This document shows positions 48,889 to 57,248 of a stretch of 64,000 nucleotides of DNA, piece after piece (position 1 is the stretch's first letter; each line of letters starts with the position of its first letter). The notes beneath the pieces were generated by a model that did not search any database, was not told the DNA's origin, and saw only the letters and a program-made list of their open reading frames with translations. Both the position numbers and the translations under genes were made by a program. This DNA comes from Chengkuizengella sediminis (GTDB lineage: Bacteria > Bacillota > Bacilli > Paenibacillales > KCTC-33759). The stretch is taken from NCBI RefSeq assembly GCF_010078385.1, contig NZ_SIJC01000014.1:1-64000 (forward strand), read 5' to 3'.

Positions 48889-49962
48889 TTATGATTTATT
48901 TTTCATATATACAGTAACTTCAGAACGATTATGAAATAATTGTTTTACACCTCGAATTTCAAACCATTTTTCTAACGTAAATATAGCTTGATCCACCCTT
49001 TTTTTCATATTTTTTTTTGGCAATTTTAGTGTCAAAATCATCAAGCTATTTGATTTTAATAGTTTTTTGGCTTCTCCCATTAATTCTACAGACTCTATGG
49101 TGTCCATTTTCATGTCATTTACGACTACATCAAACTTAGTGCTTTCAATGCGAGTGAAAAAGACTTGCGCCGTTTCTTTAAAATGTTTTACTTTCTTATG
49201 ATTTTTCAGAGATCGATCAAGATTAGCTGGATCTACAGCATATACCATAGCATTATACTGCAATAATATCCGTGTCCATCCCCCTGGTGCCGCTCCCAAA
49301 TCAAGTGCTACACAATTCTCAGGGAGTTGAATATCAAATACATCCATCGCTTCAAGCAACTTAAATTCAGCTCTAGATATTTGGCCTTCTTCTTGTGCAA
49401 AACGATGTTGTCCTCCTGACCAATCACTTAAATTTGCTTCAGCTGTTGAAATTCCTATATAAACTTGTGATTCATAAAATGCGATGGAAATGATCTGCTC
49501 AGGTTTTTGAATATGTAATGTATAACCCATTTCTTGAACCGTTGTCGAAACGACTTTGTTCACTTCAAACCTTTTATAAGGTCGTTCCATTGAAGGATCA
49601 ATAAAACGTGTTTGAACAGAAAAGCTTTTATTTTTATCCAATAGAGAGGATATTTGATTCACATGTTTAAGTATAACTTGTAAATCCTCTTCTGTTTGTG
49701 TTAACTCTACCTCAGTATGTATTGGAGAAATATGTTGAATATAAATCGGCTTTTGAAAACGAAAGTGTTCTATCAACCTGTTAAAACCTATACTCAATTG
49801 AATAAGCCCTATTCCTTGATCCAACCATTTGATAAGTTTTCCCTCAGGGTCTGCTGATTTAAACTCCTGTAATCCAATAGCACTAAATTCAGGTTTAATT
49901 GTAATGATTATTTGTTTTGTACCTTCTATTTCTATGCTTGTAACCTTATTTTGTATGCTCAT
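48889..49962 (-). CDS. FtsJ-type SAM-dependent methyltransferase (RlmM-like)
   Basis: A 357-residue protein; the C-terminal half is a Rossmann RrmJ/FtsJ domain: CVALDLGAAPGGWTRILL (SAM motif I), AVDPANLD, the catalytic-type VVNDMKMD, and LMILTLKLPKK. The K-D-K tetrad of 2'-O-ribose methyltransferases appears present. The N-terminal half resembles the substrate-binding part of RlmM-type 23S rRNA C2498 methyltransferases, but I cannot fix the target. ATG at 49962 follows GGTGAT; an in-frame ATG at 49974 is also possible. Confidence 0.82.
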   Translation of the reverse strand: MSIQNKVTSIEIEGTKQIIITIKPEFSAIGLQEFKSADPEGKLIKWLDQGIGLIQLSIGFNRLIEHFRFQKPIYIQHISPIHTEVELTQTEEDLQVILKHVNQISSLLDKNKSFSVQTRFIDPSMERPYKRFEVNKVVSTTVQEMGYTLHIQKPEQIISIAFYESQVYIGISTAEANLSDWSGGQHRFAQEEGQISRAEFKLLEAMDVFDIQLPENCVALDLGAAPGGWTRILLQYNAMVYAVDPANLDRSLKNHKKVKHFKETAQVFFTRIESTKFDVVVNDMKMDTIESVELMGEAKKLLKSNSLMILTLKLPKKNMKKRVDQAIFTLEKWFEIRGVKQLFHNRSEVTVYMKNKS

Positions 49963-50167
49963 ATTTATCACCATTCTGATCTTATCATAATGTATTTTGT
50001 ATTACTATCTTAGTGAACTACGTGAGGAGAATTTGTAATTACGTTTATTACATATAGCTTATGTAAATAATATAATAAATACAAGCTTATTATCATATGA
50101 TGATATTGTGTGAATGAAACAGGTTGTATTTTCATAAAAAAAACACAAAATATTTGATATATACCCA

Positions 50168-50196
50168 TTTACATTTTTTTCTTGAAAAAGTATAAT
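50168..50196 (+). promoter_or_regulatory. Promoter of the antisense RNA
   Basis: TTTACA (50168-50173), 17 bases, TATAAT (50191-50196), a near-consensus sigma-A promoter with no ORF behind it. Transcription would start near 50203 and read into the 3' part of the convergent toxin gene. Confidence 0.75.
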
Positions 50197-50202
50197 AAAG
50201 AA

Positions 50203-50338
50203 AGTTGAGAAAAAAGAAAAAACCGCAGGTGTTACAGCACCCGCGGTTGGAAGTACAATAGCCGTCTAAACAAGGCGGTAGGATAACGATATTGAACGAA
50301 TAGACCGCAACCTATTGGCATGAGGGCGGTCTCTTTTT
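50203..50338 (+). ncRNA. Putative antisense antitoxin RNA
   Basis: A promoter-to-terminator unit of about 135 bases with no credible ORF. It ends in a GACCGC...GCGGTC hairpin (50303-50331) followed by TCTTTTT. It lies opposite the 3' end and terminator of the small hydrophobic-basic toxin gene, overlapping its message by about 125 bases. This is the layout of bsrG/SR4 and txpA/RatA type I systems in B. subtilis. GC-rich stems here contrast with the AT-rich surroundings. Confidence 0.7.
50208..50248 (-). terminator. Terminator of the toxin transcript
   Basis: On the minus strand AACCGCGGGTG and CACCTGCGGTT form a strong hairpin (50221-50248), followed by TTTTCTTTTTTC. It lies 64 bases past the toxin stop codon. 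Confidence 0.85.
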
Positions 50339-50410
50339 CCGTTTTCTGCGGAATTCAAGAAATGAGATAATTAACCTTCCAATACTGATCAAAAGATTGA
50401 AAATCTCCAT
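50312..50410 (-). CDS. Putative type I toxin peptide (32 residues)
   Basis: ATG at 50410 with a strong AAAGGGGGTGAGG ribosome site; TAG at 50312-50314. The product begins MEIFNLLISIGRLIISFLEF, a single hydrophobic helix, and ends with a very basic tail (RRKRKKRPPSCQ). A short membrane helix followed by a cationic tail, a strong ribosome site, its own terminator and an antisense RNA over the 3' end are the features of Gram-positive type I toxins (BsrG, TxpA, Fst group). I do not recognise an exact family. Confidence 0.72.
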   Translation of the reverse strand: MEIFNLLISIGRLIISFLEFRRKRKKRPPSCQ

Positions 50411-50476
50411 TTGGCCTCACCCCCTTTCAGGGTTGTAGCCCACCGCCCATATATAAACCAACTATTATACATGTCT

Positions 50477-50506
50477 ATTTTACCATATTTTTCATAAAAT
50501 TGTAAA
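50477..50506 (-). promoter_or_regulatory. Candidate promoter of the toxin gene
   Basis: Minus strand TTTACA (50501-50506), 18 bases, TAAAAT (50477-50482). A second TATAAT (50464-50469) lies closer but lacks a -35 partner. The 5' leader then contains GGGCGGTGGGCT, which could pair with the ribosome site region. From 50507 to 50766 the sequence is AT-rich and I see no gene. Confidence 0.5.
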
Positions 50507-50766
50507 AAGAATTTCACATTTATTATTTTTATTGCTTATTCGAATATGATTATGTTTTTTAATACAAATATAAATTCACGAATAGTTTTTATATGATTAA
50601 GTAGATAAAAACATTATAATCTTGGGCTATTTCGATAATTTATCCTTTAAGATAAGTTCAAACATTATGTGATTGAAAGAACTGCATTTGGATAGTTTGG
50701 CATGTAGATTAAATAAAAATTATTATTCTCGTCATTACATTAATTTACATATTTTAGACTTGGTAT

Positions 50767-50807
50767 AAAAATTCCCATTGAATTTAATCATCCAATGGGA
50801 ATTTTTT
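50767..50807. terminator. Terminator of the lipoprotein gene
   Basis: AAAATTCCCATTG and CAATGGGAATTTT arms with T residues on both sides; it begins 15 bases past the stop of the leftward lipoprotein gene. Strong and bidirectional in form. Confidence 0.9.
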
Positions 50808-50821
50808 ATTTATTCTTTTTA

Positions 50822-51994
50822 TTAGTTAGACGTAGATTCTTCTATAAGAGCTTCGATTTCTTCTTCTGTAAGACCTAAATCTTCAAGACCTTCTATATCG
50901 AATTCACCTGGTTCAGGAGTTGCTTCAAATGCTCCATATGCAGAATTCATAATTTCCTCTAACTCTTGTAATTTAATGATATTCTCACTGGACACTTCAA
51001 CTGTAAATTCAGGATTTTCATTAATTTGATCCATAGCCATTGATAAATCAACTACAACATTAATTGTCTGTCCTTCAGTGATAGCATCTACATCCATTTT
51101 TACACCTTGGTAAGAAATGTAGTTGTCACCATTGATTCCATTTAAGAATGTAAGATCGTTCACTTTTAAAGTGTTTTGTTCATCTTCTAGAAATGCCATC
51201 ACTTCACTTTTGCCATTTTCCATTTCTTCTTTGAACTGTTCTAAATCTGCTGATTCTATCTGTGTAACTTCAGCCCATTTAGGATCAGCTAACAATTCTA
51301 ATAACTCAGGAAGCGCATCGTCCATAAATGTTACCACTGCTTTTTCAAATTTCTCATCAGTGATTTTAATTTCAACTGCTTTTTTTACGTCGGTACCTTC
51401 TGGAAGCTCAGCATCTTCAACTAAAGTAAAATATTCTTCCTCATCAAAATGTTTAAACATAATTTGAGACATTTCCATGATAAGTTCATTTTGTTTTTGA
51501 AGATCTCCGTAATTAAATGGTGCTACTTCTCCTTCTGACATTTCAGCTAACTCATTATAATCAATTTCAATAAACTTACCTGTTACTTCTTGTGGCAAAG
51601 GCACAAATGGAATAGAAGGAATTTTAATTAACATTCTTTCCTCTTCCATTACCATCGGTAGGCTCATATTAAAACTCATATCTCCGGGCATTTCTAAATC
51701 CATCACCATTTCCATTTTCATTGGATCTTGTTGGTAAACTCCCGTCATGTTCAAATTGATATTTTGAAACATACCTGCAAACATCGCCATTTCTGGTGCT
51801 GCTGCCATAGCTTCATCCGGTATGTTTAAGCTTAAATTCATATGACCGTCAAAAGAATAGGATTTCATTTCTAATGATTTTTCACTTGCTTCTTTTAACA
51901 AGTCCTTTGGACCTGGTTTCTCTCCGCATCCACTTAAAACGACTGTAAACATAAGTAATACAGTTGTTGCAATTAAAAATATTTTTCTTTTCAT
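50822..51994 (-). CDS. Large lipoprotein of unknown function (DUF6612/LppX-like fold possible)
   Basis: 390 residues from the start chosen at 51994 (MKRKIFLIATT) behind GGGGGAG. Signal peptide with lipobox LSGC (Cys about residue 23), so it is anchored outside the membrane. The rest is acidic, methionine-rich (MEMVMDLEMPGDMSFNM) and repeats a pattern of long amphipathic strands and helices typical of Firmicute lipoproteins that share a LolA/LppX-like half-barrel. Acidic C-terminus (EEEIEALIEES). Function unknown; lipid or polymer handling is only a guess. Confidence 0.75.
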   Translation of the reverse strand: MKRKIFLIATTVLLMFTVVLSGCGEKPGPKDLLKEASEKSLEMKSYSFDGHMNLSLNIPDEAMAAAPEMAMFAGMFQNINLNMTGVYQQDPMKMEMVMDLEMPGDMSFNMSLPMVMEEERMLIKIPSIPFVPLPQEVTGKFIEIDYNELAEMSEGEVAPFNYGDLQKQNELIMEMSQIMFKHFDEEEYFTLVEDAELPEGTDVKKAVEIKITDEKFEKAVVTFMDDALPELLELLADPKWAEVTQIESADLEQFKEEMENGKSEVMAFLEDEQNTLKVNDLTFLNGINGDNYISYQGVKMDVDAITEGQTINVVVDLSMAMDQINENPEFTVEVSSENIIKLQELEEIMNSAYGAFEATPEPGEFDIEGLEDLGLTEEEIEALIEESTSN

Positions 51995-52184
51995 CCAATT
52001 TCTCCCCCTTTTAATAAAAACCTTCCTAATCATAAAACAATATAAGCCATAAAATCAATATATATTTATACCCATATTTTTATTCCAGGTTTCACATTTC
52101 TTATCATATTTAAAATAAAAAAATAAATTGTCATATCATGCAACTTTTTCATACTTATTGTCGTATAACTAATGAGGTGTTTAC

Positions 52185-53294
52185 ATGGTAAAAAAGAGTC
52201 TACTCATAGGTGTTAGTATTTTTTTAGTTGTTTTTATAAGTATTTTGTATAGGGTGAATACAAGTTTAAATGATACTGAAATTGCTGTTCCAGAATTTAA
52301 TGAAATTATTGAACCAACAAATGAGTCCACAATTACAACAACTACGTCAAATAAAGAAGAAGAAAAAGAAAAACCAGAGGATTTCTATGCACTTCTAATA
52401 GGAATTGATTTTCGTATAGATCCCTTTACGTTAAATACAGATTCCATTATTGTTGCCCATATTATTCCACAAAATAAATCAGTGAAACTGGTTTCAATAC
52501 CAAGAGATACAAGAGTTAAATTTGATGGTCAACTTTTAAAACTTACTTCATATAGAGATTACAACCCTGAGTATGTTAAAATTAATTCCACTTTTAGCGA
52601 TGGATACCAACATACTTATATTAATAGTCAAAAAGACCCATCCATTTTATCTGGAGAAAGAATTACTGTGAATCATGTCAAACTTCCAGAGGAATACATA
52701 AGTTCAGGAATGGTTGTGTTAAGAGATGAAGTGGAGTCTTTACTAGACATTGAAATTGATTATTCATTTTTGGTTAATTTCCAAACGGTTGTTTCTTTAG
52801 TAGATGCAGTAGGCGGGATAAATATTTATGTAGATCGTGAAATGCAATATGACGACTCCGTAGATAATACAAGTATTCATCTAAGTCAAGGACAACAAGT
52901 ATTAAATGGTCAAAATGCACTTAACTTTGCAAGATTTCGTCAAGATAATCGGGGGGAAGCTTTTTATTCCAGCGATTTTGATCGGAACAGAAGACAACAG
53001 GAAGTCATTCAAGCAACGTTAGATAAAATAGCAAGCTGGGAAAATATCAATCAAGTTTTTGAGTTATTAGATATTGTTACAGAAAATTTTAAAACAGATA
53101 TGAATAAAACAAAAATGTTAATGCTTGTAAAGGATTTTTATGGTATATCAAGTGACTCCATTAGCACAGTACCATTTGATGGAAGTTGGCAAAGTCCATA
53201 TGTTGTTATTAACGATGAGGCATTAGATAAGCTTCAAAATGATTTTAAATCAATAGAAACAATGAGTGAAAATTCAGATTTAGCTTCACAATAA
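52185..53294 (+). CDS. LytR-CpsA-Psr (LCP) family glycopolymer transferase
   Basis: 369 residues: one N-terminal membrane helix (8-24), a Ser/Thr/Glu-rich linker, then the extracellular LCP domain with ALLIGIDFR, the phosphate-binding VSIPRDTRV, the NFQTVVSLVDAVGGINI segment and ALNFARFRQDNRGEAF near the active site. LCP enzymes attach wall teichoic acid or other glycopolymers to peptidoglycan. It is monocistronic and divergent from the lipoprotein gene. The arginines that contact the lipid pyrophosphate appear present. Confidence 0.93.
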   Translation: MVKKSLLIGVSIFLVVFISILYRVNTSLNDTEIAVPEFNEIIEPTNESTITTTTSNKEEEKEKPEDFYALLIGIDFRIDPFTLNTDSIIVAHIIPQNKSVKLVSIPRDTRVKFDGQLLKLTSYRDYNPEYVKINSTFSDGYQHTYINSQKDPSILSGERITVNHVKLPEEYISSGMVVLRDEVESLLDIEIDYSFLVNFQTVVSLVDAVGGINIYVDREMQYDDSVDNTSIHLSQGQQVLNGQNALNFARFRQDNRGEAFYSSDFDRNRRQQEVIQATLDKIASWENINQVFELLDIVTENFKTDMNKTKMLMLVKDFYGISSDSISTVPFDGSWQSPYVVINDEALDKLQNDFKSIETMSENSDLASQ

Positions 53295-53316
53295 TTTTAA
53301 TTACATATATTAAATA

Positions 53317-53350
53317 GAATAGGGTAACCTCTTTCATGGTTACCCTATTC
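53317..53350 (+). terminator. Terminator-like perfect hairpin after the LCP gene
   Basis: Thirteen-base perfect arms GAATAGGGTAACC and GGTTACCCTATTC around an eight-base loop, 23 bases past the LCP stop. There is no good T run on either side, so termination efficiency is uncertain. Confidence 0.6.
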
Positions 53351-53427
53351 CTAATGAACGTGTCCTATTCAGACTTACGACTTCCCAATTACTCATCATC
53401 TTTTTGTTGCAAGTCTTTGTGTAAATA

Positions 53428-55317
53428 TTACTCTCCTACTAAACTTGCACCCCAAGCGTATACTGAATCAGTAGTGTAATTATAACCACCTGGCCATAAA
53501 AGTACCGTTACTTTATCACTGTGGTTCGTAAATTCTTTTGATACCTCAAAATATTGCCAATCTTTTGTTACATTAATTGAAATGCTTTTTGATTCACTGT
53601 AGTCGGCATTTTGTACTTTTATCGTTGATGTGTGCGGCTGATCCGCTTTTAACCAAATTCCAAACTTATATGTTTTTCCTACGGGGTCAATTTCAGTCTC
53701 TTGATAGATTTTATTATTTAAACCAGTAGGCGTGATTTTATTGACTGAAGTATCTGGATATGTCATAACAGGTGAAAGTTCTTTCGTTTTTTCTACTATC
53801 GTGTCTTTATACCAATAACTCAAATAACCTTTTGTAAAATCATTTGGTGAATCGAGCAATTGTTTTTTCTTTGTCAATGATACTCCAGATGCATATACAT
53901 ATCCTTGATTTTCAACATCATAACCTGTTGGATAGAGATATACGACTAGATGATCACTATCTAACTCAAAAGGAGCTGTGACTTCATATTTTTTCCATTC
54001 CGTTGTGACTGTAAAACTTTGCTGTCCTCCTTCTGTTTGTTCATTGTTTCTTAATCCCAGTGTTACTGTATGTTCATCATCTGCTTTTAGCCATATACTA
54101 AATGTATATGCTAGCTTTTTTGGATTTTCAATTATATTGTAATATACATTTTCATCTTGATATTTACCCTCTGAGGTTTCAACTTTCCAAACCTGTTGTC
54201 CATGCAATGATTCATTCGAGGCTGTAATCAAGGATTCATTTGTTTTAAACTGATCTAATGATTGAAAAGCTAATATATTTAATGGATCATTGTAAATTAT
54301 ACTATCCTGAAGAGCAAGGGCTATTTGTTCTATATCCTGCCACCTTGAATTCGCTTGATCCATTTGTGGCCTTAATAAAATAGGTTGATCTTCGACATCA
54401 GTTTTATTTAATACATTGATAAGAAGTTCAAAGTTATAATCAAGGGCTTCCCATGCATCTCTAATGTTTATTAGTGTCAGAGTATTCGCAACAGTACTGA
54501 TATTGTCTATTAAGTTTTGCACTTGGCTTTGAAAGTTACGCAATAACTTTATTTTCACATTTGCATCATTTATTTTTGCCTCATCATCTGATATCTCTTG
54601 TTGCAATTGATTATTATCATATTTATCTACCCAAGTTACAGTACAACCAAAGTAGTTACAAATTGTAACAGGAGTTTGTTCTTCCATTTTAGCATTTAAA
54701 TCATCAATATCGTTCTGCAGCAAAACAATTTGATTTTGTTCGTGACTGATTTGTGATTCTGCTTCATTATAATCATCTTGAAAAAGGGAAACATCTGCTG
54801 ATAATGTATTGTTGAAATCTGTTAATTTTGGTTGTACCTGATCAACAGTTACCAGTTTCTCTGAAATTTCTCCTTTTAAATCAGATAGTAGTGTGATTAA
54901 CTCTTGACTAGCATTAACATCATCAGGCAACTGATCAATGAGTCCTTTTGCCTGATTATACATGATATCAAAATCATTGCTGTAATCAACAATATCACTA
55001 ACTACTTCAAACATTTGATTGTTAATATCATATAACCAAGTCTCAGCATGTTCTTTCGCTGCTTGTTGATGGTTGGAAAATTCAGATCCTGAACCTAATG
55101 GGTCATCAATAGATCCTTCTTGTAATACGGATATCGCATATTCTTCTAATTGTTGCATCATATTAGAAAGAACATTGACGTTATCTTGCATTTGTTTAGG
55201 ATCTATTGAAACACCAGCTTCCCCAGATTCTGCAAATGTAGTCGCTGTAAACACCATATTAAAAAGTAACAAAGCAACCAATAATACACTAGTAAATTTT
55301 CTTAACACGATATTCAC
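53428..55317 (-). CDS. HBL/Nhe-type toxin component (NheA-like) with two C-terminal lectin-like modules
   Basis: 629 residues. Signal peptide (1-29), then a helical bundle (to about 355) with the HBL-family signature AAKEHAETWLYDINNQMFEV. Where the other two components have a hydrophobic hairpin, this one has a short polar beta-tongue with two Cys (TICNYFGCTVTWVD, about 216-230), as in NheA. It is followed by two similar jelly-roll modules (about 365-500 and 510-629), each with FSIWLKAD or FGIWLKAD and a final YASGVSL or YAWGASL, resembling carbohydrate-binding modules. HBL/Nhe components assemble in order on target membranes. The C-terminal modules are absent from Bacillus cereus HBL and Nhe. 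Last gene of the toxin operon. Confidence 0.82.
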   Translation of the reverse strand: MNIVLRKFTSVLLVALLLFNMVFTATTFAESGEAGVSIDPKQMQDNVNVLSNMMQQLEEYAISVLQEGSIDDPLGSGSEFSNHQQAAKEHAETWLYDINNQMFEVVSDIVDYSNDFDIMYNQAKGLIDQLPDDVNASQELITLLSDLKGEISEKLVTVDQVQPKLTDFNNTLSADVSLFQDDYNEAESQISHEQNQIVLLQNDIDDLNAKMEEQTPVTICNYFGCTVTWVDKYDNNQLQQEISDDEAKINDANVKIKLLRNFQSQVQNLIDNISTVANTLTLINIRDAWEALDYNFELLINVLNKTDVEDQPILLRPQMDQANSRWQDIEQIALALQDSIIYNDPLNILAFQSLDQFKTNESLITASNESLHGQQVWKVETSEGKYQDENVYYNIIENPKKLAYTFSIWLKADDEHTVTLGLRNNEQTEGGQQSFTVTTEWKKYEVTAPFELDSDHLVVYLYPTGYDVENQGYVYASGVSLTKKKQLLDSPNDFTKGYLSYWYKDTIVEKTKELSPVMTYPDTSVNKITPTGLNNKIYQETEIDPVGKTYKFGIWLKADQPHTSTIKVQNADYSESKSISINVTKDWQYFEVSKEFTNHSDKVTVLLWPGGYNYTTDSVYAWGASLVGE

Positions 55318-55332
55318 CTCTTCATATGTTAT

Positions 55333-55608
55333 TTAGATCAAATTTGTTAAAATGGACCATAAACCAAATGTTAGGAGAATGATGGTAATTAACGTTTGCA
55401 AAACTAAGATTATCAATGTTTTGGAGCGATTTAGTGTGTTTTTCTTAATCAGATTGATAACAACTAATCCATAGATTACTGCTAATAAAAGAGATAAAAC
55501 ACCTACAGCCATTTTTTCTGCAGATATAAACGAAATGGATATGATCCATACAATAAGTAATCCATACTTTAGAGACAATAATAAGTTATAATAGTGTTTA
55601 TTCATCAT
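55333..55608 (-). CDS. Small membrane protein in the toxin operon
   Basis: 91 residues with three hydrophobic segments (about 12-28, 32-52, 64-88) separated by short basic loops (KKNTLNRSK). No signal peptide cleavage site. It lies between two toxin components, 15 bases before the next one and 87 after the previous, so it is probably co-transcribed. I do not recognise a family. A role in toxin release or self-protection is possible from context only. Confidence 0.6.
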   Translation of the reverse strand: MMNKHYYNLLLSLKYGLLIVWIISISFISAEKMAVGVLSLLLAVIYGLVVINLIKKNTLNRSKTLIILVLQTLITIILLTFGLWSILTNLI

Positions 55609-55695
55609 ACCCTTTTTCTCCTCCTCACTTCATGATGAATCAGTGTCAAACACTTAGGTTTAAGGATATTAACAGGATAAATGATAGTCATTTAT

Positions 55696-57204
55696 TTAAT
55701 TTGTTATATTTATAGTAGCTGTATCTGAATATACTACACCATCGAATGCCCGTACTTTATACGTGTGTTCACCAGATGGAGCGTCAATACCTGATAATAC
55801 AATACTTGTATTGGTTACATCGCTCTCTATCACCTGACCATCAAGTAAAATAACATATGTTATTTGATTTCCATTGATCTCAGAAGCAAAAGTAGGTTTA
55901 TCCCAGCTTAAAGTAACATCACCACCAGCTATACTAGCTGTTAAATTTGTCGGTTCATCAAACTGATATTCGTCAAAATCACTAATCGTTTGAGCGTTTC
56001 CGAATGCAGCTAGTAAATCAGTTTGTCTATAAACCTCTCCCCATTTATCATTTGCATTATTAAGATCTGCTTTAGCTAATAATACCAATCTATCTACATT
56101 ATCATCGGCTTTATTAACGGAGTTAACTAAATCACCGAGTTCATAATCTAACGTAACCCATGTTGATTTAACATCATTAAGCGCAGCTATAGCACTATCA
56201 ATTTTTTCTACCATTAAAGTTACTTGTTGTTCGGCGATTTTAAAACCAGCGGCTTGTTTTTGCAAATCAGTCAACTCATCCATTGCAGCGTTATACTGTT
56301 GTCTAACGTTGTTTATTTGATCCCCGTATACAATGGATGCTGTTGCTGTACCTGCTGTCGCTGTCAACACTCCTCCAGCAACCATTCCTCCTATGATCCA
56401 TGGAGATGCTTCAGGTGCAACTGCTAATACTAATGCACCTCCAATTAGTAGTGCAGTCCCTGTTCCAGCTACAGCCAGCGTCGCAGTCAATTGTTCATCT
56501 CTAAGGGAGTCTAGCTGTCTTTCATAATTTTCAATATCTTGATTCAACTGCTCAATTGCGTAACCATCTTCTCCATTTGCTCCTAAAAATTCATCAAGGA
56601 TTGATTTATCATCTTTTAAATCCGTGGAGTCACTTGTGAGATCACTACTAAATGATGTCAATTGCTCAATTGTATGATCAACATTTGTTATTTTTTCATT
56701 TATATCTGACTGAATCGCATCCATTACAAGTTTGAAATCATCAATATCAGGTGTCCCATCGTCAGAGTACACCCCATCTAAATAATCAATAGCTAAATCT
56801 GAATAGGTTTGAAAATCGGATGCATAAGATCTTATATCCAAGTTTAAATCGATTAATTGGGGTTCAAGATCATCCCTCCAATACGTTGCATGCTCTTTCG
56901 CTGTTGCCTGATGTACATCAATTGGTACTGTAATTAGTGTTCCAGTACTATCCGTAAATTGAACTTGTTGAATGGTTCCTTGTGATAATATTGTATTTGC
57001 ATAAATATCAAGTGCAAGCTTGTCGGCTATTAACTGTTGCGCTCTATTTTGGAATTGGGAGGTAGCATCTACTAATGCAGAGTCTTGTTCCCCAGTTTCC
57101 TCAACAGGAACCACTTCTTCCGCAAACACATTATATGGTATGGAACTCCCTGCGATGGATAATGCTAATACAGTGGCAGTAATGGTTTTTTTTGTGATTT
57201 TCAT
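55696..57204 (-). CDS. HBL/Nhe-type toxin component with hydrophobic hairpin and C-terminal FnIII domain
   Basis: 502 residues. Signal peptide (1-28), HBL-family helical bundle with ATAKEHATYWRDDLEPQLIDLN, then a long hydrophobic hairpin at about 240-295 (GTALLIGGALVLAVAP, GGMVAGGVLTATAG) as in HblL1/NheB, which inserts into membranes. The bundle closes near residue 415 and is followed by a fibronectin type III domain (LTASIAGGDVTLSWDKP ... TYKVRAFDG). The FnIII tail is not part of known Bacillus HBL or Nhe proteins. GGAGAG precedes the ATG. Second gene of the operon, 44 bases after the first. Confidence 0.85.
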   Translation of the reverse strand: MKITKKTITATVLALSIAGSSIPYNVFAEEVVPVEETGEQDSALVDATSQFQNRAQQLIADKLALDIYANTILSQGTIQQVQFTDSTGTLITVPIDVHQATAKEHATYWRDDLEPQLIDLNLDIRSYASDFQTYSDLAIDYLDGVYSDDGTPDIDDFKLVMDAIQSDINEKITNVDHTIEQLTSFSSDLTSDSTDLKDDKSILDEFLGANGEDGYAIEQLNQDIENYERQLDSLRDEQLTATLAVAGTGTALLIGGALVLAVAPEASPWIIGGMVAGGVLTATAGTATASIVYGDQINNVRQQYNAAMDELTDLQKQAAGFKIAEQQVTLMVEKIDSAIAALNDVKSTWVTLDYELGDLVNSVNKADDNVDRLVLLAKADLNNANDKWGEVYRQTDLLAAFGNAQTISDFDEYQFDEPTNLTASIAGGDVTLSWDKPTFASEINGNQITYVILLDGQVIESDVTNTSIVLSGIDAPSGEHTYKVRAFDGVVYSDTATINITN

Positions 57205-57248
57205 TTTAACTCTCTCCTTTTATTTTTTAAATTTTTATAATTCCTTAC

